Positions 11,756 through 25,760 of a DNA stretch of 64,000 bases are shown one piece after another. Origin of the DNA: Carassius auratus (lineage: Eukaryota; Chordata; Actinopteri; Cypriniformes; Cyprinidae). The notes beneath the pieces are model-generated. The model searched no databases and was not told where the DNA came from. It saw only the letters and a program-made list of their open reading frames with translations. Made by a program: the position numbers and the translations under genes. Location of the stretch: positions 17,779,911-17,843,910 of the forward strand of contig NC_039284.1 of NCBI RefSeq assembly GCF_003368295.1. Direction: 5' to 3'. How positions within the stretch are numbered: position 1 is the stretch's first letter; every line of letters begins with the position of its first letter.

Positions 11756-12864
11756 TGTATGTATATGTATATTTTTCTTGAAAGTTAAATGTCTTCAACA
11801 AGCCATTTTGCTTCAAAATGCACTTTATTAATTTATTTATTTTCCATTCAAAGAAAGACCAAAATTTTACTTTAAGTAGTACTTTGTAGTAGATTTACTA
11901 GGTTTCGTGGCTATAGCCTATCAAGAATACAGTATTTATCTGTATTTATCTAAAAAAAAATCTATTGCCGTCAAATTAGATATTCATGAGTTCGATTAAT
12001 ATTCATATTGAGGATTAAAGAAAAAGCCATCTTTAAATTTGTGTGAATCTCGCTCAGGCATATCATTTTGCATATAATTTTTGTGGTGACAAATTGAATC
12101 GCATAAATAATGCTTGTTTCCCAAGAAGCTTCCTAAACACTTTGTCATTGTTCAGATAAAAAGAATCATGTTTTGATTCAGTCAGATTCTGAAGTTCAGA
12201 TGCGTATTAATCTGGTTTAGGAGTATTTGGAGTTTTAGGAGTAATAAGGTGAAGTGTTGTGCCATTTCAGTTTTATTTCAAATGTTTGAAACCTGTCTGA
12301 AAACAGTCTTTATTTGCATTTATATTTGGTGCTGATAGTGGCAGAGAAATAATGTGATTTGCCGTTGAGTCTGATCATTTTGGCCGTCATTCTAACGATA
12401 CATTCTGCGATGTTGTGGCCACTGAAACGTCTTGTTTTTCTTATGTAACAGCTGTAGTCCGTCTCTCTCTCCACCTGAGTGCTGGTATCAACTCTGTGTG
12501 GTAGACGTGCAGTCATTATTCACCCACCGCCTGCCTGCATAAGTAACAGCACAAATCGCACGCCAAACACACACAGAGAGAGAGCGAATATATTAAGTAC
12601 ATTTTCCATGCTGTTAGCCAGCCATATGGTTTATTTGTTTGCGAGGGTGTTAGCGAATCACAAACCAAAGGCATTTCTCACATGCCATGAGAAATGGATG
12701 ACTGTTTCGGAGGGGAGTGGCCATCGTGAGGAAACTGCACCAGAGTTCCCTTGACCTTCATCGGTGTGACTGAGGCATTATGGGATATCTCTAAAGGGCA
12801 TCTGAGGCTGTCTAGGGTGGGTCTTGAGTAAAGTGGAGGAGTTTCCTGTCCTCTCCTTCAGCCC

Positions 12865-12888
12865 GTGTGTGTGTGTGTGTGTGTGTGT
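12865..12888. repeat. (GT)n microsatellite
   Basis: Twelve GT units. Confidence 0.95.
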
Positions 12889-13205
12889 AGCCAAGCGCGG
12901 CCTCCGCGTCCCACCCATCCTCTCTCGCTCTGACAGCCACTAATAATAAGGCATGAAGACAGTCTGACAAAATGAAGACAAATGCAGCATGCTGCCCCGG
13001 AATCATAATCTCTGGCGGGTCTCAGTGAAAGAGACATCCTAACTGTACACGGATGTTCTTTATAACTCACTCCTGTGACCTACACGCACAAAGACCAAGT
13101 GTGCCTTTCAGATCTGGATTGAGAATTTGATGATAAATTCCAAATCAATCATGAGTTTGAAATTTAAAATGAAATTGATTTTTTTACCATTATTATTATA
13201 TAAAG

Positions 13206-13206
<1 letters not shown>

Positions 13207-13252
<46 letters not shown>
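13207..13252. repeat. (AT)n microsatellite
   Basis: About 23 AT/TA units in an AT-rich stretch. Confidence 0.95.
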
Positions 13253-13256
<4 letters not shown>

Positions 13257-13960
13257 CAAATGTTAATTATTATACAAAATGCATGTTATATTTTATTTAA
13301 TACTGACCTGAATAAGATATTTCATGTAAAAGACATTTACATATAGTTCACAAGAGAAAATAATAGTTTAGTTTATAAAAATTACCCCATTCCAAAGTAC
13401 CCGGTCCTGAAGAGTTCTTACAAATTCTTTGGTTTTCCAGCATCATTTGCATATTTGAACCCTTTCCAACAACTGTATGATTTTGAGATCCGTCTTTTCA
13501 CCCTGAGAAAACATAGGCACCCATATGCAGCTATTGCAGAAGGTTCAAACCCTCACTGAAGCTCCAAGTGAAAAAACGATGCATTAACAAACTTTTGAAC
13601 AGAATGGAGATGTGTAAATTTGTCTTATTTTGCCTAAATATCATATTTTTTTTCTTTTAGTACTGCCCTTTAGAAGCTACAGAACATACTTAAATGTTTC
13701 CTAGAAGACAAAATGAGTTCAATTTACTCTGATCTCCAAATTCAAAAACTTAATGCATCATGTTTCCTTCTGGAGCTTCAGTGAGTGTCTGAACATTTTG
13801 AAACAGTTGCATGTAATTTCCTCAGTTGAGTTTCTTTTAATTGCAATTCAGCAAAATTGCATACATTCTCAGTTGTGGCAAGAGCCACCTGCACCAGTAT
13901 AATTCTCTGAAGGAGGTCAAAGCAAGAGACATATGGGGCTTTGTTGGTCAAAACTCTCAG

Positions 13961-14076
<116 letters not shown>

Positions 14077-16479
14077 CGCAGATGGGCATTGTTAAAGATT
14101 CATGACCAGAATAAAAGATCTGAGGTGAAGTTTTGGCTGCAGTGTTGAGGCACTGAAGTCAGAGTGTTACTACAGATGCTATACAGGTGCCGTACTAGTG
14201 TCTACATCCAGTCTGTGGACAGATACCCAGCTCACTTTACACAAATGTACAATGTAAACCATTTCTCTACAGTAAAAATCTACATGCATATATTAAAATG
14301 TGAATTGTATCTGTATTAATAATATGATTTTAATAACCGTAGTACCAATAACTGTAGAGGTATTTTAACAGAAACTATGGTAAACATGGTCATCAGAATG
14401 CACAGTCTGAGCAGACAGTGAAAAGGAAACGAGATTTGTAACACACATGCTGTAGACAGTAAAGTGCGACGAATACAAAGCCACTCACATCAAATAATCA
14501 CATGTATGTTGATGTCTTTCTTACATTTTTGGACACTTTTGTCCTTTTATTTAAAATGCATTAGAGAAATAAACTGGAACGATTGGTAAAGAGGGTGGAA
14601 ACTGATGTGGAAATGTTGTGAATGGATCTCGAACCGTGGCCTGTATAAGCACCACTGCTAAATGATTCACATTTTAGTTCTGTTTGCTAATGTTTACATG
14701 TAGATTCTGTTTCTTTCAATCACCTCATGACAGAAAAAAGTGACTGGTACAGTAGCACACAGTATAGAGGGTCATTCAAGGCTCTCAGTGTCTCCTACAT
14801 TAGCATCAGTGCTGGCAAATGGCCCCCAAGCAGAAATCTGAAGTTCCTGTGACCCTTGACCTCTGTAGAACAAGTTTATTTTTTCTCAATGCTCCTTTCC
14901 AGTGGGGTTTTTGTTCACAATTTGAGACTGAAAGCCCGTTCTCAAATATCCACATAGATGAGCAGTTTGGTCTTGTGAAGTGTGTGTATTTTGTTGATGA
15001 AGGGCCCTCTACTGGTCACACAAAGACCTGCATCACACCAACAGAAGTAAGGGCATATTAACAAAGACATTTACACTATCCAGAAGAGGGACTTTTTTTT
15101 TCTTAGCGTCTCAGTGTTTTATGATGTTTAGTGGGTGTATGAAGTCATTTCTCCTCAAGTTCATACAGGTGAAAAAATAAATAAATAAATGTTGCTGCAA
15201 CAGTTTTTACTCAGAAATTGCCAGTAAATTTTACAAAGAATTGTCAAGTAACATTGAATCAAATATGAAATTTTAAAACCTGGAACAGTATTTTCTTGAA
15301 AAATATCTAAAATTGTATTTGCAGCATTTGAAAATAAATGTGGAGTTCATCATGTACAAGTATTTATTAGTTTCACTAATGCTTGACCACCACAACGTTG
15401 CACAGTACTTTTCATTTTAAACAGGATTTCTTTTGTTTTTTTTGGCATTTGGCATTTGCTTAGAGAGACAAAAATAAATAACAATAAAAAACTACAGAAG
15501 GTAGGTTATCTGTTTAACTTAAAAGTACATAGGTATCACCGCCCCTTACAGATAAGACTTTAATAAGAAGCTGTGATGAGACCTGTTTTCTGATTTTGTC
15601 AGGTGACATTCAACACACTCCCCACTGAAATCTGAGAGTTGTTAGTTATTAGTTACAGTGCTGCTGTGAAGAGTCCCGGGCTGGAGAAGCCACCGGAGTC
15701 CTGTGAGAGTAACAGCCCTCCTCTAATGATATTACACTCTTGTCAAAGGTTACTGATGCCATTTCAATCAAAGGCAGATAAATGGTGGGGCTCGGGCAGG
15801 AGGAGGAATTCTGGAAGGGTTTAGCAAGGTCAAAGCAGGCCGCTGCAGCTTCCATCTGGAATGCATTAGCTAAAAAGATTTATTAGCAAGAGTGTCTCTG
15901 CATAATGTAACAAGAAAGATACAAATACACACGGAGAGAGATTGTTCTGGGAGTAATTCTGCTTTGCTATAGTATTATCATGACAAAATATCTGAATAAA
16001 TAATGTTTTTGTGTTTCATTTCATTAATGCATATACATAGTGACAGATAGCAGAGTAATTTGCATAATACAAATATTGAAATATCATATAATATAATATG
16101 AAGAACTGAACTGACAAGCAGTTTGTGCTGTTTTTAATTAATATTTTTAATCTAAAAGAACACAGACTGTGGGATATTTCTGGTTGATGATGAATGACAT
16201 CAATAATATAATATTATTAATTTATATAACTGGCATTTTTATAAACATATGTGTACGACTGACTATTGAAACTCATGAATAAAACAGAATCCAACAAAGA
16301 AAGAGTCCCAGAAGAATTACTCAAATTACAAAAAAAAAAAAAAGCAAAGCCAAACTATTCCCTCAGTTAATTATTTAAATTATTTTATCTCATTCACAAT
16401 CCAATTAAATCTAAAGTATACAACTTGTATTAATTAAGGAATATGTGAAATGCACTGAATTGTCTTATTTTATTCTTTA

Positions 16480-16790
16480 CAAATAGCAAAACGTATGCAA
16501 ATGAAGAGCGTTTGAAGCCTCTCCCTTCGGTGGGCGTCCTAATGGAAATGTGTGTGCTATTTCTCCCCAACACCTCAAATGAATACCAATTGCGTGAACA
16601 TTAGGCTTGAAAGAATCATTAATTGAGTCCGAAATTGACACGCTCCTGGCAGAGAGCATGAGGCGGTCGCTCCTCACACCGTTCTCTAATCGATGTGGAA
16701 GTTTGAACTGTTCAATTCGCTGGGCTTTGGAATTGGAAACTCGTAGACCAAACCGCATTCATGCTTTAAAAATTTCTTTCTTAATTACAT
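16480..16790. other. non-repetitive intronic block with octamer motif
   Basis: The block has an exact ATGCAAAT (POU octamer) at 16495-16502 and homeodomain-type TTAATTGA. Its composition differs from the surrounding AT-rich repeats. Candidate conserved element; function inferred only. Confidence 0.25.
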
Positions 16791-18417
16791 ATTTACTGTT
16801 ACTATTAACTGTATTTTGGTGGAACTCATATGGCCCTAATGAAATCATCACATCATAGAACATATAGTCAATGCATTTTGCTTCACAACATCTATTTAAT
16901 GTTTCGTGGATGTATAACCCATAAATGTCGCATGGCAGACGGTCTTTATCTTTAGCATGGCAACAGTTACCATGTTAAACGCTGACCTGACTTGTAATGT
17001 GTGTCATGTTGAAGGATCAGTTAATTGCTGATTAATTTTGAGATAATTACGAGGTACAAGGCATGTGGAGGAACGCCAGAAAACACAATCCATGAGAAAT
17101 AACATGGTAGATGAGTGAGAAAATGAAAGACACTGATAGTTTTGGACAGAGTTTGGTATAAACATAGACTTCCATGTGTCCAACAGCAATCTAAAATAGC
17201 AAAAAAGCAACTGATAGCTACAGTTTGATTTATAAAATCATCACATCTCTTGTTTTAAATGTGAATCTGGGGTTGTGTCATACTAACATCTCGCAGCACC
17301 TCGGCCTGAAGTCACTGCCGCCTTGTGCTTGACTGACATGGCTAATGCAATTCAGTGAATTCCCAGATGGCTCATCTCTCAGTGGCCCCTCAGGTCTAAA
17401 GGGGAGCTGGTATTTTGGAGGGGTGGGAGAAAGAACGGGTAATATGTGAATAGATCCACTTCAGAGCAGATAGGTAGAAAGCAGCCGGCACTCGTGGGAG
17501 AACTGAAGTGATATTGAGCTTCTGCAGTAAATGTAGAAGAGGATTACAAGCTCTTGTGGCGAGTGAAGAGACTAAACATTCATTCCCATGTCCTACTCCT
17601 GTCCTTGTCTCTTTCTCGTCCTCATTCTATAGCTGTTCCTGGAGAACGTCACAGGGTGAAGTTGAGACTCTATTGGCCAGTTTGATTTCAGCAGCTTGGG
17701 TTTTTGTTTGTTTGTAGAGATGGATGTTGCTTTTGCACTCAGAATTGTTTTTGACATTCAGATGCAGTCTGGGACTTTGTTGCACGCTACTGATATTTTG
17801 AAGTAGTTTAACTGTTAAAAAGAGTTTGTTACTTAGCAAGCTACTACCAAAAAGGTTAACTACTGCACATTGCAGCTAAACAGATCTTTCTTTTATCTGT
17901 ATAAATGAATATTTTTATTTGATTGTTTTTAATTATATATTGGTACAAAAAAAACATTAAATAAGTTGGCTTTTGCCTAGATTATAAAATAATAAATTAC
18001 TTGTAGAAAAAGAAGTGAACAACTTCTACAACTGCAACAACTAAATTGCAGCTACTAACATCATTTTTGTTTGTTATTTATTCATTATATTTTGATTTAT
18101 TGTATTTATATATTGTTCATTTATTGTATTTATTGTATTAAAATCAGTTTTTTTTTTTTTTACTGGTTCATCGAAAACAACATTTTAGTAGAGTCCATTG
18201 ATTAAAGCCAAAATTACTTGATTTTTAGTCCTTAATCATAATACAAAGGTTTAATTTTTTAATTTTTGTATTTATCTAAATTCACTGTTGTTTGTCTAGA
18301 AATATGATCATGCAGTAATTGTAATAAAGCATGTTAGATATATCTATGCATATCATATTTATAGGTTCATTAGGTGTGTGTAGCATTTTTGTGTAGCATG
18401 TAGAGGAATGTCTGTGC

Positions 18418-18421
<4 letters not shown>

Positions 18422-18477
<56 letters not shown>
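18422..18477. repeat. (GT)n microsatellite
   Basis: About 28 GT units ending in GAGAGAC. Confidence 0.96.
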
Positions 18478-18478
<1 letters not shown>

Positions 18479-18519
18479 AGACAGGAACCCTCCCCTTCCT
18501 AAACCTGCGCAGGCTTTCA

Positions 18520-18960
18520 CTGGCGCAGAGCTATTGACATCTTGGCATTTGGTCCAGTCTGTCTGCTCTCCCTCGAGGGCCCGTTTCCTCCCATCCCAGC
18601 CGTGTATTGATTGGTTAATTTGATAGTTCTATCACCAATCAGCTTGTGTCTGACCTTTTGCCTTGGCAATGATGGCAGAGCGCTCATTTCTTCATCGTCG
18701 GCTTCGCCATACATTGACCTTTGCAGAGAGAATGTCAGCGCGCGGCCCTTGATCGTAACCTGTCACTACATTTGTTATAAGTAGGAGTCACCCTCGCCTT
18801 TGACACCCGGAGCTGAGCCTTCACCAAAGCGGAAGAGCTGCCCAACACCTCGCTGTGTTTAAAAAACACCGGGCAGCTTGGGATGCATCACTATGCGGCC
18901 GTAATTCATCAAGTTGTCATAAGCTTCCACATGATTGACAGCCGAAGACTGGTTTTGGTG
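18520..18960. other. non-repetitive intronic block with PBX-MEIS site
   Basis: The block holds an exact TGATTGACAG at 18932-18941 (PBX-MEIS/PREP), CCAAT boxes in inverted arrangement (ATTGATTGGTTAATT and CACCAATCAG) and many CpG. No coding or repeat signature is seen. Candidate enhancer by inference. Confidence 0.3.
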
Positions 18961-20947
18961 GGTTTTTCTAGTTGTTGGTGTGATATTTTACGATGATAAG
19001 GTAAACTGAAACATGGAAAGAAATGACTGCAGAATTGTGTTGGAGGTCAAAGGTGTGATGAAACTGATATACGACTCACATTTCACCCCTAAATTAAAAA
19101 CATTATGGGCATGTTTTTTTTTTTCTCTTTTTTTTCTTAATTATGGGTTTTTATAATATTTATAATATAATAATAATAAAATAATAATACATTATTTTCA
19201 TAACAGTTAAGAACATTCCCCCGATACTTACATTTTATTTAGTGATTTCTATTAGATTCTCATTATTGTAATGCATTTTTTTATTTTAATGCACTTGTAA
19301 TTGTCATATATAATGCTAAAATGCAGAGAAGTCATGAAAGTCCTCAAAAACCTGAATATTTTTCATGCAAAATATCTTTTATTTTTATTTTGAATTTCAG
19401 GGTGAAATATGACTGGTGTGAAAGCATATCTCTATACTGTATTAAGAAATTATGATTAGCATGAAAATGAAGCCTATTTTTAAATCCATTATGAGTTTTT
19501 ATTATTATGACATTCATTTCCCAAATATACATACTACTTTAATGCACAAGTTATTTCATTTAATTATTTCATTTAATTTTCCAGTGGTGATTATTTTTAG
19601 ATTGTCATTACAGTAGTGAAATATATGTGTAAAAAAAGTGATTAATGCAAAATTTAATTCATTTTCTCTAGATTTTTAGAGTGAAATATTACTGCGGTGA
19701 AGGTGTTTCACAATGTTGTGATATATTAATTCACAAAGCACTATTGATGTTCCTCATCAGTTTTTTGTTGTTGTTGTTTTTTTTTTTGTTTTTTTTTTTT
19801 TAAATATAGGAGACTGTCCAGCATTCAGAGCAAATCGGTGAGAATGTTACTAAAGCATTTGGCCAACGCGTATTCAATTATTTCTATTCAACCAAATCTC
19901 AGTATAATTGTGCTACTAGAATAATATAGATGTGTTTTGAATAAGAATAAAGAATCATATCTGTATTCATATCTCAGTCTCAGTCAATATCATATAACAT
20001 CATATCCCCATGCAATACTATTGTCTCCTTTTTGCTTATATGCAGAACAGAAATTTTTGAGTTGTAGTCAGGTTTCTAGCATATAAATGATACAGATGTT
20101 ATTTTCCGCCCCGCGTGCAGGTGTCCCACAGGGATGTCTCATTATCACAGACTGGAACACTCTCCCCTTGGGAACAGCCCAGATTTCATACTTCAAACTC
20201 CCAATCTCGTTCCTTTCCAAATGAAAGACTTTTAAGTCACTCTGTTCTTATTAAACTATACTTTTGATACAAATATGGAGCTTGTAGAACTGCTGTAGGT
20301 GCATTCTGGGAAAAACACTGGTACATGATTGTTACTGTCACCTCATCTGTAGTTTATGTTGTGAAGGTGTTGTAAAACATGCTGTTTTATATCTGTAATG
20401 AAGCAGCGTGATTAGAGGGCCATGTGGTGCGTTCCTTGATGGTGTAAACACCTGACACTGCGAGTGTGAGCACGTTCTTTACACACCTCCTGTATCTGTC
20501 ATTACAGCACATGTGAGCAGCACCAGACAGTCTTTAGCCTGCTTCTTATGGCCTCATAACAGGGCTTTGGGTGTAATTACTGTGACTTTAAATGTGTTCT
20601 CAGAGGAAACAAGACCAATAAATACACTGCACAAAGCCTCATCCGTGATGCCGTTTGCATCTGGTTTTTCTGCTTTTGAGGAGAGTGAAATTTAAATCAG
20701 ATTTTGCCATTTTTAGACATATAATCTATCTTAATATTTATAAATGTTTATGCATTTAGTTTAATATTAAAAATTATATTAAATATAATACCATTTAATG
20801 TGAAAGTATATTAATTTACAGAACCACCATTGATAATAATTAGCACAATGTGATGCATTACAGTAATTAGAAATAATTGAAAAAGTAATTGTCATAAAAA
20901 TAGTAACATTGCAAAAATGATCCTAAAATGGATTGAATTTTTATGCA

Positions 20948-20949
<2 letters not shown>

Positions 20950-21021
<72 letters not shown>

Positions 21022-21041
21022 TTTTTATTATTATTATTATT
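20950..21041. repeat. (AT)n, T-run and (ATT)n compound microsatellite
   Basis: About 32 AT units pass into about 14 T and then five ATT units. Confidence 0.95.
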
Positions 21042-21235
21042 AATTTGTATTGAAGTAGCTACAGTATCTTAAAACATTAAGCAAGTTCAGCTAATTTAAA
21101 GAAATGTTGCCTTGGAAACTAATGGGAGAAAAAACATTAGCTTTTTTATTTATTTTATTTCCGTTATTTCAAGTAGTGAACGTTCTTTTTTTATGGTTTA
21201 GTTTTAGTTTTAGTTAACACATCTACACCTATTTG

Positions 21236-21458
21236 GGTTGCACTTTATTTTACAGTATGTGTACTAACATGTACTGATAGTGTACTTACAGTGTACTTAT
21301 ATAAGAAAGTTCTGGTAATACAAGGTAACTACATGGGGTAGGGTTAGGTTTAGGGGTAGGTTCAGGGTTAGTACCTAGTTATTATATAGGTATTGTAATT
21401 ACTATAATAAGTACATAGTATGTACATGAGGAAAAGGACTGTAAAATAAAGTGCTACC
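21236..21458. mobile_element. 223-bp hAT-like MITE with perfect 8-bp TSD
   Basis: The left end GGTTGCACTTTATTTTACAG and the right end CTGTAAAATAAAGTGCTACC are inverted repeats with one mismatch in 20. The direct repeat CCTATTTG stands immediately outside both ends (21228-21235 and 21459-21466). Eight-bp duplications are typical of hAT elements. The centre has GGGTTAGGTTTAGGGGTAGG and no coding frame. Confidence 0.85.
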
Positions 21459-22029
21459 CCTATTTGTATTGAAAAATCACCCGTTCTTATGATTCCTTTT
21501 GTTTATTATTTTAGAGATAACTAGATGTGTTTGGCGTGTTGTTGTTGTAGTGTATCCCTGCGATTACAATGCCATAGTGGTCCAAAAATAGTTGAGATAT
21601 GATAGCAGAAAAGAGGAGGGATTTGGTGTGTGCTTTATCATAGCTTGAGCGAAATACCTCCGAGATCAGGTTGCGTTTAACCCAGATTAAACCACGGAGG
21701 TCCAATGGCTCTTCAAAACAAAGACAAGTTCAAGACTTCCTTCTCTTAAGGATGTGTCAAGGGCAATCCAGACAAAAGACCAATGTCTTTTTCAACAGGG
21801 TGATAAGCATCTGGGCACAGGCGGCATAAATCGCTTCCTTTTCTTCCTGTGATTTCCTACGGATTTCCTCCGTTCAGTCTAGTGTGGATACAGTGATTTA
21901 ACTGAATATAGGACCATGGCGATTTCTTATCTCCACCTTTAGGGTATGAGCTCAGTAACCCCAGCTTTGAGTGATAGGTTTGTTTGTGAGTACAGGGGTC
22001 TTTGTATTTTAGAAATGTACGACTTGTTG

Positions 22030-22680
22030 GAATGATTAATGCCGGTTTCATCCCTCAGACCTGTATCAGGCGAACTTCCCTAGACAAATCTTTTGCTGAA
22101 TCTCAAATTCAGCCAGAGAAAAGGAGTTGTTCTCTATTGATTCGGCCTCCCTCGTGTACCCTCTTTCTGTAGATGTGTGAACTTCCCATTCCGATTCTTT
22201 CTGCATCTGATTTCCAATGGATGTATTGTAAGTAAGTGGCTCATTTTTTATGCCGCTGTACAAAAGGCCTGTCAATGGAGACTCCCGTGCCCGCCGAATC
22301 TGTTCCTCTACATGAGACGCGAACACACGAATACAATAAATAAATCAACGCGCTTGTCAGCCGCTAGCAGGGGAACAAAGCGAGTAACAAAACCATTTTC
22401 TGCTTTTAATGGTAATGCCACAGGATTGTAAAACTTAATGAGATAAGGTTATCAATGAATTCACGCCGTCTTTGCTGCTGTCTGTTCAGAAAGCAAATAT
22501 CATTTATGTTTGACGCTACTGTTGAGGCCGTACTGAGCAGATAATCAAATAAACGAATACTTCTGAGCAAACACACAACAGGCTTATGTGTGATTGGGGG
22601 AAATGAGGGCAACAGTAATTAGCCTCCGATATCTGACAGCACCTTATGACAGGATAATGTTGTTTCTTTGGAATAGATAG
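22030..22680. other. non-repetitive intronic block
   Basis: No repeat family, no coding signature and balanced composition. Candidate conserved non-coding sequence only by context. Confidence 0.2.
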
Positions 22681-22854
22681 TCATATTGTTTAGTAGGGAT
22701 GTGCAAAACTACATGTTTTCATAGACTTACTGGTGGGCTGCATGTATAATTAAAAGAAATGGATAAATATGTGTTTGAATGTGGTGTAAATATAGTTTTA
22801 GCTTTTATATGCTTTTATAGTTTTAGTGATTTGAATACATAAAAGTTTGGAGTT

Positions 22855-23270
22855 GGTACGATATTTTTTCAAAGAAAGGCCTTTATGCTCACTAAGGGGT
22901 TATTTATTTGATCGAAAATCAGGTTATATTTCAGTAAATACAGTTATATTATAAAATATTAATACAATTTAAAATAACTATTTTCTATTTGAATATATTT
23001 TAAAATGTAATTTATTCCTGGGATGCAAAGCTGAATTTTCAGCATCATTTCTCCAATCTTCAGTGTCACATGTTCCTTATGAAATCATTCTAATGCTAAT
23101 TTGCTCAAGAAACATTTATTTATTTATTATTATTGAAAACAATTGTGCTGCTTAATATTTTGGTGTTGAAATGTTTTCTGGATTCTTGAAAGCTCAGCAT
23201 TTATTTGAAATAGAGATCTTTTATGACATTATAAATGTCTTTGCAGTCATAATTTAACATAACTTGTTTA
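22855..23270 (+). repeat. cyprinid interspersed repeat, near full-length copy
   Basis: From TTTCAAAGAAAGGCC through GATGCAAAGCTGAATTTTCA, TCTTCAGTGTCACATG and AAATCATTCTAATG to TTATGACATTATAAATGTCT. It shows the same order of motifs as the copies at 9085 (minus), 52590 and 63008. The family class is not assigned. Confidence 0.7.
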
Positions 23271-24095
23271 AGAAAAGAAAAAAAAATCTCACTTCTCAGG
23301 ATTGCGATATTGGCTTTATTCAACAACAAAGAGGTGGGTTCAGTGTAGCCATTATCAGTTCATCAAACTAGTGACCTACCAGTTCTTTAAGCATGCATTT
23401 TGATTAATAAAGTAGTAGCCTTGATTGTTATTCTACATGAAATGAAACTCAATGAGAGAAACTTTCAGAACTAGACCTCTATTTGCCCAAAGGCCCGTTG
23501 TAATTGTCCCATGGGTGAGAAAGATCCATGTTTTGATTAATCAGGGTAAAATCCTTCATCGATACAGGCTCCAGCGTTTCAAACAGACTCAAAAGCTCCA
23601 TCACAGAGGTGAAATCCATACCTCATAACAAAAGATTGAAAGATGGCAATGATTTACCTCAGATGACCACAGCAAAACTGTAACTTTGTCTGTGTGAGTC
23701 GGTCAAACTTCTGCATAAGGGAGAGATGTGTCCATTCATTTAAAGTAAATGGCAACTGTTTGTTGTTTTCTCAATTCTGCTGAGACGAATCAATTGTAAT
23801 TTAATGAATTTATGACGTGCTGTGCCCAACTCTTGATATACAGCACATACGCTGAGAGAAAACTCTTCATACAGAAGAATGAGGGTCTGTTATTGAAATT
23901 AAACACATTGTTATTAGGGCTATAATGTGAAACATTATCAAGACAATGACAGCTATGTATTTTATTTTCAAGATAAATTAAAGTTGTCCTTAAAGTATCA
24001 CAATCAGTTTAATATTGAGTTGGAAAGCAAATGAAGAACTGTCAATTTTAGAGTTAATTTTTTTTTTTTTTTTTTACAATTTCTTTTTTTCTTTT

Positions 24096-24098
<3 letters not shown>

Positions 24099-24159
<61 letters not shown>
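24099..24159. repeat. (AT)n microsatellite
   Basis: About 30 AT units following T-rich sequence. Confidence 0.95.
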
Positions 24160-24161
<2 letters not shown>

Positions 24162-25153
24162 TTTTTAAATGTTAAACATACTAAACTAAACTATATTAAG
24201 AGACAAATGTGATACTAAATACTGATACTAAACCTCATCTGAATTATAAAAACACAAATCCACCATGAGGGTTGCCAGGTCTGCGTAATAACACCAGACC
24301 AATTGTTACAGAAAACTAGCTCGATCGCAATCAGAACCTCTTTCTGTTTTGCTTCAACCCGCTGACTAAAAACAAAAATCTGTGGCAACAGTTTAAAAAT
24401 AGCCCAATTCTACAAGAAAACTGGTTGACCCGAAAGAGTAAATCATAGAAGAAACCTGTTTATGCTAATGCCAACTACAGCTCCCCTTGTGGCAGTGTGT
24501 AGAACTGCACTATGCATTTGCCGTGTGTTATGAATTGCATTTCGTTATGTGAAATTGAGCTTGTTTAGATATGTTTATGTTGAGTATTTTTGGAGCCTTA
24601 GGACCAGAACAGTCTTTAGATTTTCCTTTAAAACTCTCGGGCCAATAACGAGACACATATATCTCACCCTTTATTCCAATTTCCACCTTTTAATGTTACC
24701 CTCTACAAAATCTCCAGAACTCGAGCATTTTCATTCTCCCAGTGTGTCTTGATCCCCCTGAGCGAGCTATTCAGTCTGGTGAATAAAATATTCTAATGTG
24801 TGCTGTTTTTCTTCCATTCGGTGTGCTTAAATATTACAAAGCATTTAATTATAAAAACTGAGAACAGACACAGTCCTGGGACTGTCAATGGGAAAAATAA
24901 ATGTACAATCAAAATTGCAATTACCTGCAGAATTTCAGGGGTAAACACATCAGAAATCTCACAACAAACACAGGCTAGTTTGCATTCCAAAATGAATACA
25001 GTTAGATCCAAAGCAATTTTCTCTTATTTATCTTAGACGCCATGCATAAATAAAGCAAGGGCATTGAAGCAATTAGCATAATTAGACTGTGGTGGTCAGG
25101 CTCAATGCGATTTCTTAAGAGGCATTGCTGAGGTGTGTGCATGCGTTTGCGTT

Positions 25154-25155
<2 letters not shown>

Positions 25156-25212
<57 letters not shown>
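25156..25212. repeat. (GT)n microsatellite
   Basis: About 28 GT units. Confidence 0.96.
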
Positions 25213-25213
<1 letters not shown>

Positions 25214-25461
25214 CGCTGTCCATGTCGAAGGGTTTCTTGAGCAGTCATTGTTAGAAGTTTTTCTACAGGAGAAGGCATCAGTGTTGACTGTGTGAAGGTC
25301 CTCATTACCTGCAGGACCACAGTACCCCGTCTGGACCGGCCTTGGGTCTCCAAAACAAAACTTTTGCATTTTCATGTATCTTATGTATTGTGCATGAATG
25401 CATAGCAAATCCTCAGCTGTGACAAATTCAATTTCCTTTTATAAAAAGGCCAAACTTTTGC

Positions 25462-25484
25462 AAAAAAAAAAAAAAAAAAAAAAA
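25462..25484. repeat. poly(A) run
   Basis: Twenty-three A. No retrocopy sequence was recognised upstream of it. Confidence 0.9.
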
Positions 25485-25658
25485 TTCCTATTCCTCTCTA
25501 AAAGACTGAACTTATTATTGTAATCATTGTTTGGATGAATCATTATCTTGCATACTAATGACCTTTATGTATTTAAAGGGAATCTATCTAAGGGGAAGAG
25601 TATTTGTATCTTCTATATGAATTTAAAAAAATATATATTTCCAGTGCAGAACATCTAA

Positions 25659-25760
25659 GGTTACATATGTAACCCTGGTTCCTCGAAGGAACGAGACATT
25701 GCGTCGCAGTGCCAAAGCGTAATCGATGCAGCTCGAGTTCCTGAAGAGAAACTCTGCTTT
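25659..25760 (+). repeat. fragment of a palindrome-headed dispersed repeat
   Basis: The stretch opens with the perfect 16-bp palindrome GGTTACATATGTAACC. It continues with GGTTCCTCGAAGGAACGAGA, a small hairpin, and CATTGCGTCGCAGTGCC. This resembles the end of a common cyprinid DNA-element family; the other end was not found. Confidence 0.5.

Noticed and set aside
25440..25484. A processed retrocopy ending in poly(A).
   Set aside because: No gene-like sequence or target duplication could be seen around the A run.
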